From contig CAZSAT010000214.1 in assembly GCA_964604675.1 (NCBI GenBank), positions 1-7,600 of the forward strand: DNA of 7,600 bases, written 5' to 3'. Source of the stretch: CAZSAT01 sp964604675 (lineage in GTDB: Bacteria > Myxococcota_A > UBA796 > CAJQPC01). Position numbers and translations under genes: made by a program. This document shows positions 1-5,791 of this stretch, piece after piece. Below the pieces are notes generated by a model that was given only the letters and a program-made list of their open reading frames with translations, did no database searches and was not told the DNA's origin. How positions within the stretch are numbered: position 1 is the first letter of the stretch; each line of letters starts with the position of its first letter.

Positions 1-563
1 TTCGGCTGCCAGTGGTGGTGGCAGAGCTCGCCCGGACGCATCCCCTTGAGCGCACCGGGCGGGAGGTCGGGCACGTTGACGTTGAGCATGGAGCGTGTCG
101 GGAGCGGGTCCGCGATCAGCTTCCGGGCGAGGCGCAGGGCGACCGGCCCCACCGTGTCCCAGTGTGGTCCCCCACTGTCGGACCGCACGTGCAGGGAGAT
201 GGCCATGGCGGCGTGCCCCCAGAGTGCGGCCTCCATCGCTGCGCCGACGGTGCCGCTGTAGAGCGTGTCGTGCCCGACGTTGGCCCCGTGGTTCACGCCG
301 GACGCGACCAGCTCCGGCGGACTGGGCAGCAGGTGATGGAGCGCCATGTAGACCGCGTCCGCGGGTGTTCCGTCGACCCAGAACCGTCGCTCGCCGACCT
401 GTCGGAAGCGCAGGGCGGTGTGCATGCTCAGCGCATGGCTCCGGGCGGACTGCTCATGCCTCGGGGCGACGATCCAGATCTCGCCGAGGGGAGCGAGCGC
501 CTCGGCCAACACGGCGAGTCCCGGTGCGGTGATGCCGTCGTCGTTGGTGATGAGGAAGCGCAA
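1..563 (-). CDS. surE: 5'/3'-nucleotidase SurE (3' end beyond the window)
   Basis: SurE is a cytoplasmic metal-dependent phosphatase that removes phosphate from nucleoside 5'- and 3'-monophosphates and is associated with stationary-phase survival. The 187 visible residues begin MRFLITNDDG, giving the paired metal-binding aspartates at residues 8 and 9. They continue with the serine motif HEQSARSH (Ser39), SGVNHGANVG (Asn91) and YSGTVGAAMEAALWG at about 102-116. These fit the numbering known for the family (Asp8, Asp9, Ser39, Asn92 in E. coli), which is why I chose the TTG start at 563. A GGAG lies 11 bases upstream of it. An in-frame ATG at 596 would add 11 residues (MRSSQIGARST) not expected in the family, and it has no visible ribosome binding site. 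The last 60-70 residues fall off the left edge. The next gene to the right runs the opposite way, so surE needs its own promoter. Identification is secure; the start is likely. Confidence 0.96.
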   Translation of the reverse strand, partial: MRFLITNDDGITAPGLAVLAEALAPLGEIWIVAPRHEQSARSHALSMHTALRFRQVGERRFWVDGTPADAVYMALHHLLPSPPELVASGVNHGANVGHDTLYSGTVGAAMEAALWGHAAMAISLHVRSDSGGPHWDTVGPVALRLARKLIADPLPTRSMLNVNVPDLPPGALKGMRPGELCHHHWQP

Positions 564-635
564 GGTCGACCGGGCTCCGATTTGAGAGGATCGCATGCTG
601 GCAGAACCGACCGCGGACCACTACTTGCTTGGGGT

Positions 636-640
636 GGAGG
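636..640 (+). promoter_or_regulatory. Ribosome binding site of the HEAT-repeat gene
   Basis: GGAGG stands 5 bases before the ATG at 646. It is the best Shine-Dalgarno match in front of this gene and favours 646 over the upstream ATG at 595, which has only a partial match (AGAGGA at 585-590, 4 bases before the ATG). Confidence 0.55.
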
Positions 641-645
641 GCAGC

Positions 646-1041
646 ATGCGGCCGCGGTATCGCGATCTCTTCAAGCGGATGCGGCATCCGGACCCGGATG
701 AAGCCGACAAAGCCTACGACGACGTGCTCTTCGAGCGGCACGAGGCACTGGCCGATCTGGTGGAGTGCTACGGCGTCTCCCGGAAGGACGCCATCCTGCG
801 CTTCCTGGTGGTGCAGCTGATGGGATTCTCGGGCGCCTCTGCCGCTGTGATGCCGCTGATCGGGGCCCTGGACGACCCCGATCCTGCGGTGCGTGCCGAG
901 GCCTGTCGGGCCTTGGAAGACCTCAAGGCGCGGGATGGGCTGCCCGCCCTGAAGAACCGACTGAACGACCTCTCGGCCGACGTGCGCGACGCGGCGCGCG
1001 AGGCGATCTCGGCCCTGGAGACCCGCCGCTCGAGCGCGTAG
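646..1041 (+). CDS. Small HEAT-repeat protein, function unknown
   Basis: This is the only clear plus-strand gene. From the ATG at 646 it encodes 131 residues beginning MRPRYRDLFKRM. Numbered from that start, residues 15-60 form a charged helical region and about 67-128 hold two HEAT/PBS-lyase-type helical repeats (MPLIGALDDPDPAVRAEACR, then LKNRLNDLSADVRDAAREA). The recurring D-P-D-P-A-V-R and S-A-D-V-R turns are typical of these repeats. Such repeats are usually protein-binding scaffolds; no catalytic residues, signal peptide or membrane segment are visible, so it is probably cytoplasmic. An ATG at 595 would add 17 residues and overlap the alternative ATG of surE on the other strand. I prefer 646 because of its GGAGG and because it leaves room for divergent promoters. 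The gene is convergent with tRNA-Pro and divergent from surE, so it is a separate transcription unit. Partner and role are unknown. Confidence 0.85.
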   Translation: MRPRYRDLFKRMRHPDPDEADKAYDDVLFERHEALADLVECYGVSRKDAILRFLVVQLMGFSGASAAVMPLIGALDDPDPAVRAEACRALEDLKARDGLPALKNRLNDLSADVRDAAREAISALETRRSSA

Positions 1042-1051
1042 GCCGCGCAGC

Positions 1052-1080
1052 GGATCCGGGCTGCGCGTCGAGCCGGATCC
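1052..1080 (+). repeat. Inverted repeat just downstream of the HEAT-repeat gene
   Basis: Perfect 8-base arms GGATCCGG (1052-1059) and CCGGATCC (1073-1080) enclose a 13-base loop, starting 10 bases after the stop codon. There is no T-run on the plus strand, so this is not a textbook intrinsic terminator. It may still protect or define the 3' end of the HEAT-repeat mRNA. Confidence 0.5.
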
Positions 1081-1109
1081 AACAAAGAGGGCCGCCCGAA
1101 GGCGGCCCT
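1081..1109 (-). terminator. Intrinsic terminator of the rpmI-to-tRNA-Pro unit
   Basis: On the minus strand, 3 bases after the CCA end of tRNA-Pro, perfect 9-base arms AGGGCCGCC and GGCGGCCCT flank a TTCG loop. This is a C(UUCG)G tetraloop, which is unusually stable. The stem is followed by the T-rich CTTTGTT. On the plus strand the same stem has no T-run after it, so it should work mainly for minus-strand transcripts. Confidence 0.85.
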
Positions 1110-1112
1110 GCA

Positions 1113-1179
<67 letters not shown>

Positions 1180-1189
<10 letters not shown>

Positions 1190-1578
1190 CCATGTTCGTC
1201 GGAACTATCGGCTCGATGTGGCTCGGTCAAGCTCAAAGCGTCCTGCCTCAAGCGTCGCAGCCTGGACCTCAGGGCCTCCACCCGCGTGGCCGCCTCCCGC
1301 AGCTTGTCGAGGTCCACGGCCGGCGCGACGTCATCGGCCGACGACCTGGCTTCGAGCGCCTTCCGGGCCCCCGCGATGGTGAAGCCCTCGGTGTGCAGCA
1401 GCTTTCGGATTCGGAGGAACCGGGCGATGTCCTCCTTGCGGTAGAGGCGCTGCCCCGACGCCGATCGATGCGGCTGCATGTGGAACTCGGTCTCCCAGTA
1501 GCGGAGCACGTGAGGCTCCACGCCGACCAGCTCCGCAACCTCGCCGATGCGGAAATACAGCTTGTCGGGCAGCCCCAC
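1180..1578 (-). CDS. MerR-family transcriptional regulator
   Basis: The product is a 132-residue cytoplasmic DNA-binding protein. Residues 8-76 form the MerR winged helix-turn-helix: LYFRIGEVAELVGV, then EPHVLRYWETEF, QRLYRKED and the helix ARFLRIRKLLHTEGFTI. Residues 88-118 (DKLREAATRVEALRSRLRRL) look like the usual dimerising coiled coil. There is no C-terminal effector domain and no conserved cysteines, so no metal or ligand can be named. The GTG start at 1578 lies 2 bases after the ihfA stop, which suggests translational coupling. A MerR-type gene directly after ihfA is a recurrent arrangement in Deltaproteobacteria as I recall it, but its target is not known to me. The TAG stop lies within tRNA-Pro, so RNase P cleavage at the mature tRNA 5' end would cut the message inside its last codons. 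Confidence 0.93.
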
Positions 1579-1580
1579 GC

Positions 1581-1904
1581 TCAGCCGTCGAGCTCGTCGT
1601 TCAGGGCGGCCCGCAGGAGCTGCGACGGCTTGAACGTGATGACCCGGCGCGGTGGGATCCAGAGCGCCTCGGAGGTCTGGGGGTTGCGGCCCTTCCGGCC
1701 CGCCTTCTGTCGCACCAGGAAGTTGCCGAAGCCCGCGATCTTGACCTTGTCGCCATCGGTCAGCCCGACCTTGATGCTCTCGAACAGCGACTCGACGACC
1801 TCTCCGGCTTCCTTCTTCGAGAACCCGATCTGATCGTGCACGCGCTCGACCAGGTCAGCCTTCGTCATGGTCCGCTTCGACGGACGGTTCTCAGGCACGG
1901 TCAT
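1581..1904 (-). CDS. ihfA: Integration host factor subunit alpha (HU/IHF family)
   Basis: This HU/IHF-family DNA-bending protein has 107 residues from the ATG at 1904. Residues 13-50 are the two-helix dimerisation part (TKADLVERVHDQIGFSKKEAGEVV). VKIAGFGNFLVR at 54-65 is the beta core, and the DNA-wrapping arm carries GRNP at 72-75, whose proline intercalates at the DNA kink. RRVITFKPSQLLRAALN closes the fold. The first ATG forms an ATGA overlap with the stop of the upstream lipoprotein gene, but GGAGG sits only one base before it. A second ATG at 1868 (MTKADLV) would give 95 residues, nearer the usual length. I keep the longer form because of the overlap. The family is certain. The alpha label follows from the downstream merR-type gene and the upstream rplT rather than from sequence alone. 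IHF normally works as a heterodimer; no ihfB is in the window. Confidence 0.93.
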   Translation of the reverse strand: MTVPENRPSKRTMTKADLVERVHDQIGFSKKEAGEVVESLFESIKVGLTDGDKVKIAGFGNFLVRQKAGRKGRNPQTSEALWIPPRRVITFKPSQLLRAALNDELDG

Positions 1905-2362
1905 CCCTCCGAGGTGTCGGTCTGGCCGTCGCCGTCGTCGTCTCCGTCGACGTCCCACAACCGGATGGTGAGCTTGTCGGTGCGGCTCTCGCCGTCGCTC
2001 GCGACGCTCGTCAGCTCCAGCACGTAGAGGCCCTCGTCGGCCGAGTCCCCTTCCATGTCGTACTCGTCGACGCCGCGGTCCCCGGAGTCGGTGCGCACCG
2101 AGGCCCGGTCCACGATGTGCTCGTAGTCGTCGTAGACCTCGACGGTGAGCGTGTGCACGGTTCCCGAAGGCCCACCCGACGGGTCGACCGAGGCCTGCCC
2201 CACCACGACCGCGCCCGTGCTCGAGTGCAGATCGATCGAGATCGCCTCGAGCTCGGACGCGCTGCCCACCTCCACCGAGAGTGCATCGTCGTCGGCGTTG
2301 AACTGCTCGTAGACGATCTCCTCGTCCGGAGTGCACCCGAACAGGAGGAGGGAGAGCAGCAT
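1901..2362 (-). CDS. Small acidic lipoprotein, unrecognised
   Basis: The protein has 153 residues from the ATG at 2362 and I do not recognise its family. It opens MLLSLLLFGC, a hydrophobic stretch ending in a lipobox-like LFGC with Cys10 as the lipidated residue. Thr follows the Cys, so by the E. coli rule it would go to the outer membrane. The body is very acidic with alternating beta-like segments (LSVEVGSASELEAISIDL, HTLTVEVYDDY, GLYVLELTSV, KLTIRLWD), suggesting a beta sandwich. The C-terminus, DVDGDDDGDGQTD, resembles thrombospondin type 3 calcium-binding repeats. The n-region is odd: this start gives no positive charge. An in-frame TTG at 2404 would add 14 arginine-rich residues and make a normal signal peptide, at the cost of overlapping the end of rplT. 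The ATG is one base after the rplT stop, and the stop overlaps ihfA by 4 bases, so it is within that operon. Confidence 0.8.
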   Translation of the reverse strand: MLLSLLLFGCTPDEEIVYEQFNADDDALSVEVGSASELEAISIDLHSSTGAVVVGQASVDPSGGPSGTVHTLTVEVYDDYEHIVDRASVRTDSGDRGVDEYDMEGDSADEGLYVLELTSVASDGESRTDKLTIRLWDVDGDDDGDGQTDTSEG

Positions 2363-2363
2363 G

Positions 2364-2720
2364 TCAGGCCAGCGCGCTCTTCGCCTGGCCGACGATCGAG
2401 CCAAAGGCCGCCGCGTCGTTCAGCGCGAGGTCGGCGAGGACCTTGCGGTTGAGCGGGATCCCCGCCTGGTTGAGCCCGTGGATGAACACCGAGTAGCTCA
2501 TGCCGTGGGGACGCAGAGCGGCGTTGATGCGCACGATCCAGAGGCGCCGGAAGTGCCGCTTGCGCTCCTTGCGACCGCGAAACGCGTAGGCCTCAGCCTT
2601 GAGGACGGCCTGGTGGGCCTGGCGGTAGGTCTTTCCGCGCTGCTGGAAGAAGCCCTTGGCGCGGGTCATCACCCGCTTGCGGCGGACCTTGCGGATCTGT
2701 GCTCGCTTGACGCGTGCCAT
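2364..2720 (-). CDS. rplT: 50S ribosomal protein L20 (bL20)
   Basis: L20 binds 23S rRNA early in large-subunit assembly. The 118 residues have the full family length and hallmarks: MARVKRAQIRKVRRKRVMTRAKGFF, the long basic helix KTYRQAHQAVLKAEAYAFRGR, RHFRRLWIVRINAAL and the globular end GMSYSVFIHGL...LNRKVLADLAL. The ATG at 2720 has AAGGAG at 2728-2733, 7 bases upstream. It follows rpmI by 64 bases, the usual pairing. In E. coli L20 represses this operon by binding its mRNA; I cannot identify that structure here. The following gene is a lipoprotein rather than pheS. Confidence 0.98.
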   Translation of the reverse strand: MARVKRAQIRKVRRKRVMTRAKGFFQQRGKTYRQAHQAVLKAEAYAFRGRKERKRHFRRLWIVRINAALRPHGMSYSVFIHGLNQAGIPLNRKVLADLALNDAAAFGSIVGQAKSALA

Positions 2721-2727
2721 GTCTCGA

Positions 2728-2733
2728 CTCCTT
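2728..2733 (-). promoter_or_regulatory. Ribosome binding site of rplT
   Basis: AAGGAG lies 7 bases before the rplT ATG. It is a near-consensus Shine-Dalgarno sequence and fixes that start. Confidence 0.85.
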
Positions 2734-2784
2734 GATGGCCGCTTCCCGTCCCCGGAGGGTGGTGACGGCGGATCGTGTTTTCTG

Positions 2785-2988
2785 CTAGAACTTGTAGGGG
2801 ATGAGCCGGCGGATCAGGTGGACTTCCTGGTCCGCGATGTAGCCGGCGCGACGTGCCTTCCGCTTCATCTTGGTGCTCTTCTTGGTGAGGATGTGCCGCA
2901 TCTTGCTGCGCTTGAACTTGACGCGGCCCTTGCCCGTGACGCGAAAGCGCTTTGCGGCGCCACGGTTGGTCTTCATCTTGTTGCCCAT
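2785..2988 (-). CDS. rpmI: 50S ribosomal protein L35 (bL35)
   Basis: L35 is a small, very basic protein of the large ribosomal subunit. The 67 residues start MGNKMKTNRGAAKRFRVTG, matching the family opening MPKMKTHRGAAKRF, and continue with HILTKKSTKMKRKARR and the end IRRLIPYKF. Of two adjacent ATG codons (2991 and 2988) I choose 2988, because GGAG at 2995-2998 is 6 bases before it and only 3 before the other. The gene normally follows infC (IF3), but here the upstream gene is tRNA-Val with its own terminator, so rpmI probably has a promoter in the region 2989-3054. No clear -35/-10 pair is visible there. Confidence 0.97.
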   Translation of the reverse strand: MGNKMKTNRGAAKRFRVTGKGRVKFKRSKMRHILTKKSTKMKRKARRAGYIADQEVHLIRRLIPYKF

Positions 2989-2994
2989 CATCAA

Positions 2995-2998
2995 CTCC
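2995..2998 (-). promoter_or_regulatory. Ribosome binding site of rpmI
   Basis: GGAG lies 6 bases before the second of two tandem ATG codons. This selects MGNKMKTNRG rather than MMGNKM as the N-terminus of L35. Confidence 0.65.
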
Positions 2999-3020
2999 GG
3001 AGCCCGGCTCTTAGTCGGCT

Positions 3021-3037
3021 GTGGCGACGGGCGCCAC
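3021..3037 (-). promoter_or_regulatory. Hairpin in the rpmI upstream region
   Basis: On the minus strand GTGGCG (3032-3037) and CGCCAC (3021-3026) form a perfect 6-bp stem with the loop CCCGT, about 33 bases before the rpmI start. No T-run follows, so it is unlikely to be a terminator. It could be part of the mRNA leader, but no known L20 or IF3 leader fold can be assigned. Confidence 0.4.
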
Positions 3038-3054
3038 CCAGGCATCTGCTCAGC

Positions 3055-3088
3055 ACGAAAGGAAGAGCGGGCCCCGGAGGACCCGCTC
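3055..3088 (-). terminator. Intrinsic terminator after tRNA-Val
   Basis: Minus-strand arms GAGCGGGTCC (3079-3088) and GGGCCCGCTC (3065-3074) pair over 10 bp with one G-T wobble. The TCCG loop makes a C(UCCG)G tetraloop of the UNCG class. The pyrimidine-rich TTCCTTTCG follows. It starts 6 bases after the tRNA-Val CCA and separates the dnaE-to-tRNA-Val unit from rpmI. Confidence 0.85.
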
Positions 3089-3094
3089 GTTCGA

Positions 3095-3169
3095 TGGTAG
3101 GCATGGGCAGGTTCGAACTGCCGACCCCCGCCGTGTCAGGACGGTGCTCTCCCGCTGAGCTACATGCCT
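3095..3169 (-). tRNA. tRNA-Val (anticodon GAC)
   Basis: This is a 75-base cloverleaf with encoded CCA (3095-3097). The acceptor arms are AGGCATG (3163-3169) and CATGCCT (3099-3105), with discriminator A at 3098. The D stem is GCTC/GAGC. The anticodon stem CCGTC/GGCGG (one wobble pair) encloses CTGACAC, with anticodon GAC at 3135-3137 reading GUC and GUU valine codons. The T arm is GGCAG-TTCGAAC-CTGCC. It begins 17 bases after the lipB stop and is followed by an intrinsic terminator, so it is probably the last element of the lipB transcript. GAC differs from GUC (tRNA-Asp), which is an easy confusion. Confidence 0.97.
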
Positions 3170-3186
3170 CCGGGAACCGACTCTCG

Positions 3187-3846
3187 TCAGCCGCCTCCGT
3201 TTAACGTTCCGCCGGGGGGCGTCAAGGCTGCCAGGACGGCGCTCGCCACCTCGGGTGCCGCCTGCCGCGGCGAGGGGCTCGACCCGCTCTCCGCCAGCAA
3301 GCTGGTCACACCATGCTCCGCGATCCCGCAGGGCACGATCAGACCGAAGCCGTCGAGCGCGCAGGTCAGGTTCAGCGCGAAGCCATGCAGCGTCACGCCA
3401 CCCTTGACGTGCAGCCCCACCGCCGCGATCTTCCGGTCCTGCAGCCACACGCCCACCGCATCACGGCGGCGCCGCGCCGGCACCCCTCGCACCGAGAGCC
3501 AGCCGATCAGCGCGTCTTCCATCGCGGCCACGAGCGCGCGGACCGGCAGGCGCCGCTGGCCGAGGTCGACGATCAGGTACCCGACCAGCTGGCCTGGCCC
3601 GTGCCAGGTGGCGAGGCCGCCTCGGTCAGTCTGCACCAGGTCCACGCCCATCGCAGCGAGCACGCTCTCGGCCACGAGCAGCTCGCCACGTCGCTTCCCC
3701 AAGGTGACGACGGGCTCGTGGGTGAGCAGCGCGAAGACCTCGGGGCCACGGCCCTCGAGCACCGCCTCACGAGCTGCTCGCTGCCGCGCCCAGGTGGCCC
3801 GGTAGGGCAGGTCGTCCCCCCACCAGGCCCAGGCAAGCTCGTTCAC
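3187..3846 (-). CDS. lipB: Octanoyl-[acyl-carrier-protein]:protein N-octanoyltransferase LipB
   Basis: LipB moves the octanoyl group from acyl carrier protein to the lipoyl domains of 2-oxoacid dehydrogenases and the glycine cleavage H protein. This is the first step of endogenous lipoate synthesis in the cytoplasm. The 219 residues carry the signature RGGLATWHGPGQLVGY (75-90), the KIAAVGLH segment with the active-site lysine (139), TLHGFALNL (152-160) and VPCGI with the catalytic cysteine at 173, matching Lys135 and Cys169 of E. coli. The GTG start forms a GTGA overlap with the preceding membrane-protein gene and has GAGG 4 bases upstream. A GTG at 3888 would add 14 residues without family support. 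lipA, the usual partner, is not in the window. The C-terminus after about residue 186 is low in complexity (SGSSPSPRQAAP, PPGGTLNGGG) and is probably disordered. Confidence 0.97.
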   Translation of the reverse strand: MNELAWAWWGDDLPYRATWARQRAAREAVLEGRGPEVFALLTHEPVVTLGKRRGELLVAESVLAAMGVDLVQTDRGGLATWHGPGQLVGYLIVDLGQRRLPVRALVAAMEDALIGWLSVRGVPARRRRDAVGVWLQDRKIAAVGLHVKGGVTLHGFALNLTCALDGFGLIVPCGIAEHGVTSLLAESGSSPSPRQAAPEVASAVLAALTPPGGTLNGGG

Positions 3847-5024
3847 GTGTCCTCGAAGAAGCCACTCTTGCGGTAGCCGCCGATCCACTCGAACAGCAGC
3901 ACCTGCCCGGCCGCGGTGATCGGGATGGCGACGAGCATGCCCCAGATGCCGAGCAGGTCACCACCCACCAGCAGGGCCATCATCACGACCAGGGGGTGGA
4001 GGCCCACCTGTTCGCCCATGATGCGTGGCGTGAGCAGCATGCCTTCGATGAGCTGCACGATGGCGAAGGTGGCCCAGACGCCGATCAACGCGCCGGACAG
4101 GCCGAACTTCACCAGGGCGAGCACGCTGGCGGCCACGATGCCCACCACGGTGCCGAGGTAGGGCACGATGAAGAGCAGGCCGGAGGTCACGCCGACGGCA
4201 ATCGCCATGTCGATGCCCGTGAAGAGCAGGCCCAGGCTGTAGAGCACGGCCAGCACGGCACACACCGTGAGCTGGCCGCGCACGAAGCTGGCGGTCCGCT
4301 GATCGATCTCGGACGCCAGGCGCCGCACGCGGGCGCGGTGACGAGGGGGCACCATCTGGTCCACCGCGCCCACCAGGCGGTCCCAGTCGCGGAGCAGGTA
4401 GAAGACGAAGATCGGCACGAGCGCGAGGTTGACCACGGCCAGCACGAAGCTCAGCCCACCCGCGAGCGCGCTCGTGACAAAGGACGCGACGGTCTTCCCG
4501 ACGTTCGGCGCCGCGCTCTTGAGCGCACCTGCGATCCCGCCAGCGGCTTCGGGCGTGGCCTCCACGGGCTGCGCGTGCAACAGCTCGGCCTGCAGGTTCG
4601 CGACGACGGCGCCAAAGGTGTCGGGCAGCTCCGTGCCGGTGGCGGCTTCGATCTGCTGCACGGACTGCTCGTACCAGCCGCTCATCACCGCGAGGTAGCC
4701 CGGAATGGCGACCGCGAGGTCCTGGACCTCCAGCGCCACCGCCGGGATGACCACGCCGAGCAGCGCCAGGCTGATCAGGGTGGCGGTCACCGCGAGCACT
4801 CCGATGCCGGCTTCCCGGGACCAGCCGCGCGCCTCGAAGCGATCCACCACGGGGTCGAGCAGGTACGCGGCTGCCAGGGATCCCACGAACAGACCGAAGA
4901 CGGGCCTCATCAACCAGCTCAGGCCGCCCAGGATGACGACGAGCATCGCGAACCACAAGAACCGGGTAGTGCCCGACGGCGCCGGCGGCCGGGGAGCACG
5001 GGGCCGTGGATGCGCACCCGCCAT
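3843..5024 (-). CDS. AI-2E/PerM-family membrane transporter
   Basis: This inner-membrane protein of 393 residues belongs to the AI-2E transporter (PerM/TqsA/YdiK) family, whose members export autoinducer-2 or act as permeases and ion antiporters; the substrate here cannot be told. A proline-rich N-terminus (2-20) precedes hydrophobic segments near 22-39, 42-58 and 73-97. A soluble stretch follows at about 100-172, then membrane segments near 180-211, 252-270, 273-304, 308-328 and 345-376. Family landmarks are FYLLRDWDRL (208-217), RGQL at 249, IVPYLGTVVG (286-295), EGMLLTPRIMGEQVGLHP (327-344) and GGDLLGIWGMLVAIP (354-368). The ATG at 5024 is 23 bases after the stop of the upstream gene; its ribosome binding site is weak (GAG). 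The reading frame stays open further upstream, but that part overlaps the neighbour and looks non-coding. It overlaps lipB by 4 bases. Confidence 0.93.
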   Translation of the reverse strand: MAGAHPRPRAPRPPAPSGTTRFLWFAMLVVILGGLSWLMRPVFGLFVGSLAAAYLLDPVVDRFEARGWSREAGIGVLAVTATLISLALLGVVIPAVALEVQDLAVAIPGYLAVMSGWYEQSVQQIEAATGTELPDTFGAVVANLQAELLHAQPVEATPEAAGGIAGALKSAAPNVGKTVASFVTSALAGGLSFVLAVVNLALVPIFVFYLLRDWDRLVGAVDQMVPPRHRARVRRLASEIDQRTASFVRGQLTVCAVLAVLYSLGLLFTGIDMAIAVGVTSGLLFIVPYLGTVVGIVAASVLALVKFGLSGALIGVWATFAIVQLIEGMLLTPRIMGEQVGLHPLVVMMALLVGGDLLGIWGMLVAIPITAAGQVLLFEWIGGYRKSGFFEDT

Positions 5025-5047
5025 CGTGCTCGGGCGACCGCGAGGCC

Positions 5048-5791
5048 TCACTGGGCCACCACCACGACGCGGCCCTGCGCGAGGAGATCCGATTGCGATG
5101 CGAGCGCGCGCAAGCGCGCCGCGTCGGAGGAGTCGAGCACGAGATCCCCATCCTGTTCGTCGGTTGCGAGCATGACGACCGGCGCCTCCCCGGCCACCTC
5201 GAACACCAACGCTTCGGCGGGGTCGTCGACCCACGCCACTGGCGGACGCCGCGCTGCGGCGAGCGGGCTCAGCGACCCGAGCTCGAACAAGACCTGTCCG
5301 TCCGGGGCGAGGAGCCGCGGGGCGTAGGTGGGGGCGGCCGCGACCTGGCGCGCGTCGATCACGAGCCCTGTGGTGTTGCTCGCCCGGATGGGAGCGTCGT
5401 CGGTCCCGCCCGCACGCGCCACCGCCAGCGGCCGGAGCCACACCGACAGATCGAGCTCACCGGTGAGCTCCACGGAGCCACTCTGGCCGTAACGCGCCTC
5501 GGTGACCCGCCATCGAACCAGCCCCTCCTCGAGCGCACGTCCGTGCTCCCCCGACATGAGCTCGCCGAGCGTTCGATCGCCCTCGAGGCGAACACGAGCC
5601 GCCGCCTCGGGCAGCGCGGCCGCAAGGGACCGCCGGGCCTCCAGCTCCAGAGCGCCTCGGTCCATGCGGGACCCGGCGGCGGCCACCGCACGGGCCTCCA
5701 CCACCAGCACGTGACGGGTCCAGTCCACGTGTCCGGGGCCGACCTCGGACACCGTGGCTCCCGCGTGCGCCAGCGCTGCAGCCAGGATCAA
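5048..5791 (-). CDS. FlgP/LPP20-like exported protein, function unknown
   Basis: The protein has 247 residues. Its hydrophobic start, MILAAALAHAGATVSEVG, looks like a short signal peptide cleaved after Ala10 or Ala12, but it lacks basic residues and a lipobox cysteine. The rest has the order of landmarks I know from the LPP20/FlgP-like family: VDWTRHVLVVEARAVA near 22-37, a helical EARRSLAAAL segment, TGELDLSVWLRPL, the distinctive TGLVIDAR (about 141-148) with APRLLAPDGQVLFE, and the end DAARLRALASQSDLLAQGRVVVV. FlgP itself is a flagellar outer-membrane protein, but family members occur without flagellar context, and nothing flagellar is visible here. The TTG start at 5791 overlaps the dnaE stop (TTGA), so translation is probably coupled to dnaE. 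Family assignment is from memory of motifs; the role is unknown. Confidence 0.8.
   Translation of the reverse strand: MILAAALAHAGATVSEVGPGHVDWTRHVLVVEARAVAAAGSRMDRGALELEARRSLAAALPEAAARVRLEGDRTLGELMSGEHGRALEEGLVRWRVTEARYGQSGSVELTGELDLSVWLRPLAVARAGGTDDAPIRASNTTGLVIDARQVAAAPTYAPRLLAPDGQVLFELGSLSPLAAARRPPVAWVDDPAEALVFEVAGEAPVVMLATDEQDGDLVLDSSDAARLRALASQSDLLAQGRVVVVAQ

Noticed and set aside
12..701. Plus-strand open frame of 229 codons
   Set aside because: It is the antisense shadow of surE, whose catalytic motifs are clear on the minus strand.
1905..2336. Upstream extension of the ihfA frame
   Set aside because: The extension is low-complexity arginine/glycine sequence overlapping the lipoprotein gene in another phase. 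IHF begins at 1904 or 1868.
3958..5151. Minus-strand open frame of 397 codons in another phase
   Set aside because: It is an arginine- and proline-rich shadow of the AI-2E-family gene with no membrane segments.
3996..5327. Long open frame of 443 codons on the plus strand
   Set aside because: It lies opposite the AI-2E-family gene, is rich in H, R, G and A as expected for antisense frames of G+C-rich genes, and has no recognisable motif.
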